Of a stretch of 11,139 bases of DNA, positions 7,098 to 11,139 are shown one piece after another. The translations under genes and the position numbers were made by a program. Origin of the DNA: an uncultured Eubacteriales bacterium. GTDB taxonomy: Bacteria > Bacillota > Clostridia > Oscillospirales > Acutalibacteraceae. Position 1 is the first letter of the stretch, and each line of letters starts with the position of its first letter. The notes beneath the pieces were generated by a model, which saw only the letters and a program-made list of their open reading frames with translations, searched no databases and was not told where the DNA came from. The stretch is from positions 1-11,139 of the forward strand of contig ONFW01000021.1 in assembly GCA_900317215.1 (NCBI GenBank), given 5' to 3'.

Positions 7098-7122
7098 AAT
7101 ATAATTTATAAGGAGGATCACA

Positions 7123-8094
7123 ATGACAAACAAAGAAATCTACAAAAAAACTCTGGTATTCTCAGCCAAAAGACTGCTTGTTGATTCTATCGGAGTTATT
7201 CTACTGGTAGGAATGTGTTTCTTAGGCTTTATTATCCTTGACAAGACCGTCGATCAGGGACTTATCGGTCTGATTATCGGGCTGATAGTTGGAATCATCA
7301 TTATGGCAATAATCTCGCACTTCATTTCCTATGCGCTTAAGGCAGGACAAATAGCCATGATGACGAGAGGTATAACCGAAGGCGCGCTGCCCGATAATGT
7401 TTACGCCGAGGGCAAGGCTATCGTAAAAAAGCGCTTTACTACAGTTGCTGCTTACTATGCTGTGACAAGCGTCATCAAGGGTATCTTTAACCAGCTTGGA
7501 AAGGGTATTACCGCTGTGGGCGAAATGGTAGGCGGAGATGCCGGCGGAACGATCGGCTCAGCTATTTCAAGTGCAATTCAGGTGGTCGTTGCCTATCTGT
7601 GCGACTGCTGCCTTGGCTGGGTATTCTATCGTGAGGGTACAAGCGCAGCAAAGGCGACCTGTGAGGGTGCCGTACTGTTTTTCAAGCATGGTAAGACACT
7701 TGCAAAGAACGTAGGCAGGATCTTCGGAATGGGCCTCCTTTCACTGCTTGTGATCGGCGGTGCGTTTACTGGCATATTCTATCTGATATTCATGCTCATG
7801 CCCAGTGCATTTACTGCTCTTTCTAACGAGATCATTCAGTTGACAGCGGATGCAGAGTCGGCACCTCCCGAGTTTTTAACAAATCCCAACCTTCTGATGC
7901 TGGTGGCCGCAATTGTTCTGGGTGTGATCGTATGGAACATCATTCATTCAACATTTATTCGTCCGTTTATCCTTACGGGCGTACTGCGCAATTACATTGA
8001 GTCCGGCAAGAACGATATCCCCAGCGAGTCGTCCTTCTCCATGCTCGACAGCAAATCAGCAAAATTTGCAAAGCTTCACAGAGAGCTCGGCTAA
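7123..8094 (+). CDS. Uncharacterised multi-pass membrane protein
   Basis: This 323-residue protein is not recognised. Strongly hydrophobic segments lie near residues 20-39, 46-70, 147-169, 200-226 and 256-279, giving about five membrane passes. Between the second and third is a soluble or amphipathic stretch (90-135) ending in a glycine-rich run, GGDAGGTIGSA (137-147). A C-D-C-C cluster (160-163) sits inside the third segment. The C-terminus (from about 292) is polar and probably cytosolic. The start is set by AGGAGG at 7111-7116, 6 nt before the ATG. It follows the surface peptidase by 120 nt on the same strand with no terminator between, and a strong terminator follows it, so the two may form one transcription unit. 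A transport, envelope or helper role is possible, but nothing in the sequence proves it. Confidence 0.85.
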   Translation: MTNKEIYKKTLVFSAKRLLVDSIGVILLVGMCFLGFIILDKTVDQGLIGLIIGLIVGIIIMAIISHFISYALKAGQIAMMTRGITEGALPDNVYAEGKAIVKKRFTTVAAYYAVTSVIKGIFNQLGKGITAVGEMVGGDAGGTIGSAISSAIQVVVAYLCDCCLGWVFYREGTSAAKATCEGAVLFFKHGKTLAKNVGRIFGMGLLSLLVIGGAFTGIFYLIFMLMPSAFTALSNEIIQLTADAESAPPEFLTNPNLLMLVAAIVLGVIVWNIIHSTFIRPFILTGVLRNYIESGKNDIPSESSFSMLDSKSAKFAKLHRELG

Positions 8095-8122
8095 ATATCC
8101 TGAGCCTGACCATATAACAATC

Positions 8123-8168
8123 ACAGCCGCGTCCTTCCAGCAAACAGAAGGATGCGGCTGTTTATTTA
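8123..8168 (+). terminator. Strong intrinsic terminator
   Basis: A stem of 15 pairs (ACAGCCGCGTCCTTC, 8123-8137, with GAAGGATGCGGCTGT, 8147-8161, one G-U wobble) closes a 9-nt loop and is followed by TTATTTAT. It ends the peptidase / membrane-protein unit 28 nt after the stop codon. It is less convincing in the opposite direction because the T-rich tail is weaker there. Confidence 0.9.
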
Positions 8169-8175
8169 TGGCATC

Positions 8176-8226
8176 CGGCTTTTGCATATCTTATTACACC
8201 TTGCAAAAGCCGACTATTCTTTTTTC
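8176..8226 (+). terminator. Second hairpin with downstream T-run, possible back-up terminator
   Basis: CGGCTTTTGCA (8176-8186) and TGCAAAAGCCG (8202-8212) are perfect 11-bp inverted repeats around a 15-nt loop. A run of six T follows after an 8-nt gap (8220-8225). The gap makes it weaker than the first terminator. The rest of this convergent gap, to 8357, shows no gene, and no obvious terminator for the minus-strand gene ending at 8358. Confidence 0.5.
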
Positions 8227-8357
8227 TGAAAGAAAGCAAGCTATCATCCGATCTACTCTCGCCTATTTTTTGCATTGTCTTTGATAATCAGATTTTCGTA
8301 TAGAATTCACAGAGGCTCTCTATATAAGTGCTTCAAGTGTATTCTGCTGTGGATTTT

Positions 8358-8849
8358 TCATTTTATTAAATTGGCCATTAATGCGGCAAGGCATGCCACT
8401 AAAACCGGATATCCGACTAAGGTATAAATCCATTTAAGAACTAAATTTTTTCCGTATATATAGGGCTTCAAGTCATCAGTTTCAGGAATATCCCACGCCT
8501 TTGTTTTTCCTACCCAGTACCAATCAATGAACAGGCGGTCAAATAAGCCCTCGATCATTACGATAATAAGCATTTGCCAAAAGCCGTCCCAGAAACCTCT
8601 TGCTCCGTTAACTGCATATACAGACACCAAAACAAAGGCAACGAATACCGGTATCCATAGGCTGAACAATAACGAATTTCGTTTCAGTTTCTTTTCTGTG
8701 ATCATTCCCAGTTCAACAACACGCTCCCTCACTTCCTTTTCATATAAACATGCAAGATTGACGGCTCCGTCAGCTATACCTACAACAAGTGTAATAAGAA
8801 TAATAAAACAGGCAACAACGCCTTCTAAAATTGATAAAATGATGCTCAT
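8358..8849 (-). CDS. Uncharacterised four-helix membrane protein
   Basis: This 163-residue protein has four hydrophobic segments at about residues 4-29, 58-80, 88-106 and 139-161. Between the third and fourth is a polar, aromatic motif, FDRLFIDWYWVGKTKAWDIP (103-122), followed by DDLKPYIYGKN. A motif of this kind between membrane helices looks conserved and functional rather than random. I do not recognise a named family with certainty. The start is at 8849, with AAGGAG about 11 nt upstream, inside the last codons of the hydrolase gene. Only 8 nt separate the two genes, so they are almost certainly co-transcribed and may act together at the membrane. No enzymatic motif is visible. Confidence 0.82.
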   Translation of the reverse strand: MSIILSILEGVVACFIILITLVVGIADGAVNLACLYEKEVRERVVELGMITEKKLKRNSLLFSLWIPVFVAFVLVSVYAVNGARGFWDGFWQMLIIVMIEGLFDRLFIDWYWVGKTKAWDIPETDDLKPYIYGKNLVLKWIYTLVGYPVLVACLAALMANLIK

Positions 8850-8857
8850 ATCGAGAT

Positions 8858-9682
8858 CTACTCCTTATTCTTAAGTATGACATCTTCATTTTGTAAAAAC
8901 AAAAGAGAACCGTTATCATTATTTATCAGTTTAAGATATTCTTCTGTATGTCTGAGGGAATACGTCATATGTCCATACCCCTCAAACACGGTCATTAAAG
9001 AGTGCGGGTAGGCTTTTTTCACGAGCTTGTGACAGGTCTTATAGGCTTTTTCTCCGCTTCCGTAGAGAAAGTGCATATTACGCTGTATAGATTCAGGCAG
9101 TTGTGGAAAATCAAACGAATAACAGCATTCATTTTCATTCTTGATACTTTCTTTTGTAAGGAAGGGAGCAATTTCGATCAAAGACTCTATCATCGGGCGC
9201 AAGGATTGTGTATCACCGTTGGTAAATTTGTTGAGAAATTTCCAGCTCATGACCTCGTCTACAGATTTATTCCTCATCATATTGATCATAGTTTTGAATT
9301 TAAAATACATAAACACCTTGTATGGCTTAGATAGGCGAATACAGGGCGCACCGTCAAAAATGGCGCGCCTGATATCAACGCCTGAGTCGATCAATTGATG
9401 AATCAATTCTATGCCGACCTCGCAACCCATAGACTGGCCATACACCAAATCGACCGCATTAATCTTTAATTCAGACAGATGCTTTGCCACAAGAGCAGCT
9501 TCCTTCCGCCTTGTCGTAAATGCGCTGCTGCCCTCATAATGTCCGTTGTATTCCGGAACAATAATATAATTGCTTTCCGACAACGGAATGTACAGATAAT
9601 CGAGCGCACACGCCGGACAAAATGAGCCTGAAAGCATGACGATGACAGGCTTTTCTCTACTCCCGTATTCATAAAATTTCAT
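8858..9682 (-). CDS. Alpha/beta-hydrolase-fold enzyme
   Basis: This 274-residue cytosolic protein has the alpha/beta-hydrolase pattern. The N-terminal strand KPVIVMLSGS (11-20) supplies the oxyanion-hole region. VYGQSMGCEVG (80-90) is the nucleophile elbow (GxSxG) with Ser84. EGYGHMTYS (234-242) carries the catalytic His238. The acid is probably Glu211 in YGSGEK or a nearby residue, which sequence alone does not settle. The hydrolysed substrate is unknown: ester, thioester, peptide or lactone are all possible. There is no signal peptide. The region 114-195 forms the variable cap. The start at 9682 has AGGGGG about 7 nt upstream. It is the first gene of a two-gene operon with the membrane protein that follows, driven by the promoter at 9823-9851. 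Confidence 0.88.
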   Translation of the reverse strand: MKFYEYGSREKPVIVMLSGSFCPACALDYLYIPLSESNYIIVPEYNGHYEGSSAFTTRRKEAALVAKHLSELKINAVDLVYGQSMGCEVGIELIHQLIDSGVDIRRAIFDGAPCIRLSKPYKVFMYFKFKTMINMMRNKSVDEVMSWKFLNKFTNGDTQSLRPMIESLIEIAPFLTKESIKNENECCYSFDFPQLPESIQRNMHFLYGSGEKAYKTCHKLVKKAYPHSLMTVFEGYGHMTYSLRHTEEYLKLINNDNGSLLFLQNEDVILKNKE

Positions 9683-9822
9683 TATTTGATCCCCCTCATA
9701 TAAGAAACAGTTTCATCTTTTTTGCATTTTTTTGACTTATAACCACTCCGGTATTTGGCTTTAATTCGGCTTTAAACCGTTTCGAGCACAGCGAATCCAG
9801 ATAAACTATAGTCTTTATAATA

Positions 9823-9851
9823 ATTATAACAGCAAGCTTTATAATTGTCTA
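9823..9851 (-). promoter_or_regulatory. Sigma-A-type promoter for the hydrolase operon
   Basis: On the minus strand, TAGACA (9846-9851) and a perfect TATAAT (9823-9828) are separated by 17 nt. The predicted leader is about 135 nt. Inside that leader GGCTTTAA occurs twice on the plus strand (9757-9764 and 9768-9775), 11 bp apart, a possible paired protein-binding site. Confidence 0.7.
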
Positions 9852-10142
9852 CAAATCTTCAAAATAATCGTTCTAAAATTCGAGGGTTGTTATTAAAACA
9901 TTCATAAATAAACTATGTGTAATAGTCTTTCACATATTCAAAATGAGAATAAACTGAATACTATTTTTTACGATAACAGTATCCTATATTTTATATAAAA
10001 TTATTGAATGGTATAGCAGGCGCACCGTAATTTTGATTTGAGCTGCTGCACGAAGATTAAAGCTGTGAGTCTGTATCCGGCTAGTTTGCCCCTCATATAT
10101 ACAAAAAGCCGTAATTGTTTCTCGTCTCTATCATTGAATAAT
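9852..10142. other. AT-rich non-coding stretch
   Basis: No gene is supported here. The part from 9852 to about 10005 is very AT-rich. A 31-codon minus-strand frame (10001-10096) exists but lacks a ribosome-binding site. The stretch separates the hydrolase promoter from the end of the 109-residue gene. Confidence 0.6.
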
Positions 10143-10177
10143 CAGGATCGTAAAAAACTGTTATTCACGGTATCCTG
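10143..10177 (-). terminator. Terminator-like hairpin overlapping the end of the 109-residue gene
   Basis: CAGGAT pairs with ATCCTG (10143-10148 with 10172-10177), and an inner CGTGAA/TTTACG stem is separated from it by a 2-nt bulge. The hairpin covers the last codons and stop of the gene. No proper U-run follows it on the minus strand (ATTATTC), so it may be a 3'-end stabiliser or a weak terminator. Confidence 0.4.
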
Positions 10178-10494
10178 TCAAGATCGAGTTTCCAACAGGA
10201 TCCCTCTGTATTTTTTTCGTTTTTCGGAACTATTTTCAGCACCGGAAATTTTCCCGTTTTTTTATGCTCACCGATCTCCGCATCATTCTCAAGGAACTTG
10301 TAATTGGTGCTCAGCACCTGCGAATAATAAGCCTGGACAACGTGATAGCTGTCTTTAAGTCCTTTTTCACGCAGCCAGTTATTGACAGCCATGACAAGGT
10401 TTTCAAGGTTCACCTCATAGGGGCCGCCCCAGTCACCGCCGTGGATTATCGCATTGGCAATGATCTCGTTAATAAGCTCAATTTCTCTCTCCAT
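10165..10494 (-). CDS. Uncharacterised 109-residue cytosolic protein
   Basis: This small soluble protein is not recognised. It opens with an acidic helix, MEREIELINEIIANAI, then HGGDWGGPYEVNLENL (18-33), a second probable helix, LVMAVNNWLREKGL (33-46), and a Tyr-rich segment, SYHVVQAYYSQVL (49-61). The last third is charged (Lys/Glu). There are no membrane segments and no cysteine motif. The start at 10494 has GAGGT 7 nt upstream; that site overlaps the TGA stop of a short coding remnant (10504-10638), as in a translationally coupled gene pair. No promoter was found directly upstream. It could belong to an accessory locus whose leading gene has been lost. Coding status is supported by the ribosome-binding site and the ordered composition. 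Confidence 0.7.
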   Translation of the reverse strand: MEREIELINEIIANAIIHGGDWGGPYEVNLENLVMAVNNWLREKGLKDSYHVVQAYYSQVLSTNYKFLENDAEIGEHKKTGKFPVLKIVPKNEKNTEGSCWKLDLDRIP

Positions 10495-10503
10495 TTAAAT
10501 ACC

Positions 10504-10638
10504 TCACTTCTTTTTCTCAAACAGTTTATCGGGCAGATCGGAGGTTGTAGCGGTTCTGAGTGTTGTTGACTGCTGCCGATAGGCAGCAAGGAATGATAAC
10601 AGGACTCTAAAAACAAGTTCAACTGTTAGGTGATAATA
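10504..10638 (-). pseudogene. Coding remnant: 44 codons of an upstream gene's C-terminus, no start codon
   Basis: The minus strand has an open stretch ending in AAYRQQSTTLRTATTSDLPD and then KLFEKKK before TGA. It has protein-like composition and a highly charged tail, and its stop is merged with the ribosome-binding site of the next gene. No ATG, GTG or TTG occurs in frame before the preceding stop (10639-10641), so it cannot be a complete gene as it stands. GCTGCC-TATC-GGCAGC (10572-10587), a perfect 6-bp hairpin, lies within it. I read it as the 3' end of a truncated gene; the family is not recognised. It could instead be a chance open frame in a structured leader. Confidence 0.4.
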
Positions 10639-10726
10639 TCAAGGCTCAGATTATTCAAAGAAACAATGCCTTGATGCGGAATTATTGAATTTTTCCAAAT
10701 TGAGTTTCACGGATTCAGGTGATAAT
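10628..10726. repeat. 10-bp direct repeats flanking a hairpin
   Basis: AGGTGATAAT occurs at 10628-10637 and again at 10717-10726. Between them ATCAAGGC (10638-10645) and GCCTTGAT (10668-10675) form a perfect 8-bp inverted repeat with a 22-nt loop. The stretch from 10639 to 10732 holds no gene. It could be a leader structure or the scar of a small excised or degraded element. Confidence 0.5.
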
Positions 10727-10732
10727 TAAGAA

Positions 10733-10912
10733 TCAAAAAAAATTTTTAATAACATATTTTTCTATATCAGTCAACTCTCCACGCTTTCTTCTTGATTCGT
10801 AATCCTTAAGCTTTTTATCAAGCATAAGAGCTTTATATTCAAGCTCATCTTGCTCTTTCATTTTTTCAAGCTCCTCACGTGTAAATTTGTTTTTTAACTT
10901 ATTCTTCTTCAT
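10733..10912 (-). CDS. Small highly charged, helical 59-residue protein
   Basis: The chosen start is the ATG at 10912, because AGGAG (10921-10925) lies 8 nt upstream. A longer reading from 10999 has no ribosome-binding site and would overlap the upstream sigma gene. The 59 residues are almost wholly charged: MKKNKLKNKFTREELEKMKE opens it, followed by EQDELEYKALMLDKKLKDYE-like heptad spacing and a basic patch RRKRGE (41-46). A single amphipathic helix or short coiled coil is likely. It has no membrane segment and no known motif. It begins 70 nt after the sigma-factor stop on the same strand and may be co-transcribed with it. Function is unknown; binding to a nucleic acid or to a protein partner fits the composition. 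Confidence 0.7.
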   Translation of the reverse strand: MKKNKLKNKFTREELEKMKEQDELEYKALMLDKKLKDYESRRKRGELTDIEKYVIKNFF

Positions 10913-10920
10913 AGTAACAT

Positions 10921-10925
10921 CTCCT
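10921..10925 (-). promoter_or_regulatory. Ribosome-binding site that fixes the 59-residue gene start
   Basis: AGGAG on the minus strand stands 8 nt before the ATG at 10910-10912. The alternative upstream ATG at 10997-10999 has no such site, so the shorter protein is preferred. Confidence 0.75.
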
Positions 10926-10982
10926 ATTGATAATAAAAGTTTGAGTAAATATTGCTGATTATCTTTTTTAAATAGCAGCTTT

Positions 10983-11139
10983 CTATTCGGAAAACACATA
11001 CTTGAGCTTTCTGCTCCTTACGGTATGACGCAGCTTTCTTATAGCCCGATTTTCATAGTCTCTGATCATAGGCAGTGGAATATAGGTCTCCAATGCTGTC
11101 TGCCCGTCAGTTTTTCTTACTCCGTCGTTGAGCCCGTAG
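10983..11139 (-). CDS. Sigma-70-family sigma factor, C-terminal region 4 (5' part outside window)
   Basis: The last 51 codons are visible, ending SRKLKYVFSE and TAG. They align without gaps to region 4 of primary (RpoD/SigA) sigma factors: YGLNDG matches the family's FGLDDG, IRDYENRAIRKLRH matches IRQIEAKALRKLRH, and SRKLK is identical to the common C-terminal SRKLK. Region 4.2 is the helix-turn-helix that reads the promoter -35 box. The turn and start of the recognition helix are unusual: the family's VTRERIRQ is IPLPMIRD here, losing the Arg, Glu and Gln that normally contact the -35 box, with two prolines present. This may be an alternative or sigma-like protein with altered DNA recognition, or one whose region 4 binds something else. 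The 59-residue gene lies just downstream. The family call is by eye but rests on many identities. Confidence 0.72.
   Translation of the reverse strand, partial: YGLNDGVRKTDGQTALETYIPLPMIRDYENRAIRKLRHTVRSRKLKYVFSE

Noticed and set aside
7100..7105. A promoter directly before the multi-pass membrane protein gene
   Set aside because: A TATAAT is present, but no acceptable -35 box lies at the right distance, so read-through from the peptidase promoter is preferred.
10001..10096. A 31-codon minus-strand frame starting MRGKLAGYRL
   Set aside because: It is basic and superficially peptide-like but has no ribosome-binding site or promoter and lies in an AT-rich gap.
10038..10358. A 106-codon plus-strand frame
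   Set aside because: It is antisense to the 109-residue gene, which has a good ribosome-binding site; this frame has none.
10628..10726. An intact miniature transposable element
   Set aside because: The direct repeats are inside the gap, no terminal inverted repeats adjoin them, and the internal stem is short.

Overview
The window looks like a chromosomal segment of a low-to-moderate-GC, Gram-positive gut or rumen clostridium, probably of the Ruminococcus / Oscillospiraceae type. The reasons are strong AGGAGG ribosome-binding sites, near-consensus sigma-A promoters, a wall-anchored secreted peptidase with a Ser-Glu-Gln stalk and an SPATGD-type sorting signal, and SpoIIAA-like partner-switch regulation beside a small nonribosomal peptide synthetase (NRPS). 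The assignment is inference from gene style; no rRNA or tRNA is present to settle it.

Left part (1-4756, minus strand): one operon read from a promoter at 4728-4756. Its order is a single-module NRPS with adenylation, carrier and condensation domains (A-PCP-C), then a MATE-family exporter, then a STAS-domain anti-anti-sigma protein cut by the window edge. The genes are tightly packed: the synthetase and MATE genes overlap by 13 nt, and the MATE and STAS genes share an ATGA. The NRPS is split into two frames at a short A/T run inside the condensation domain. One extra base there would give an uninterrupted A-PCP-C protein of about 990 residues. The simplest reading is a small-molecule biosynthesis, export and regulation cassette whose product is unknown. 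The adenylation domain lacks the usual Asp that holds an alpha-amino group.

Middle (4757-8212, plus strand): a divergent, near-consensus promoter drives a secreted S41-type peptidase. It has a signal peptide, a DGGHT / NGGGN / SCGN catalytic core, an EF-hand-like loop, a PSEQ/SSEQ stalk, and a sortase-like motif with a membrane anchor. An unrecognised multi-pass membrane protein follows, then a strong intrinsic terminator.

Right part (8358-11139, minus strand): three groups, all read leftwards. An alpha/beta hydrolase and a four-helix membrane protein form a two-gene operon with its own promoter (9823-9851). An unrecognised 109-residue cytosolic protein lies behind a 44-codon coding remnant that has no start. 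At the far right are the C-terminus of a sigma-70-type factor (region 4), with an altered -35 recognition helix, and a 59-residue charged protein just downstream of it.

No CRISPR array, tRNA, rRNA, intact insertion sequence or phage gene was seen. The most interesting items are the compact, frame-split NRPS-MATE-STAS cassette and the sigma region-4 fragment with altered recognition residues.
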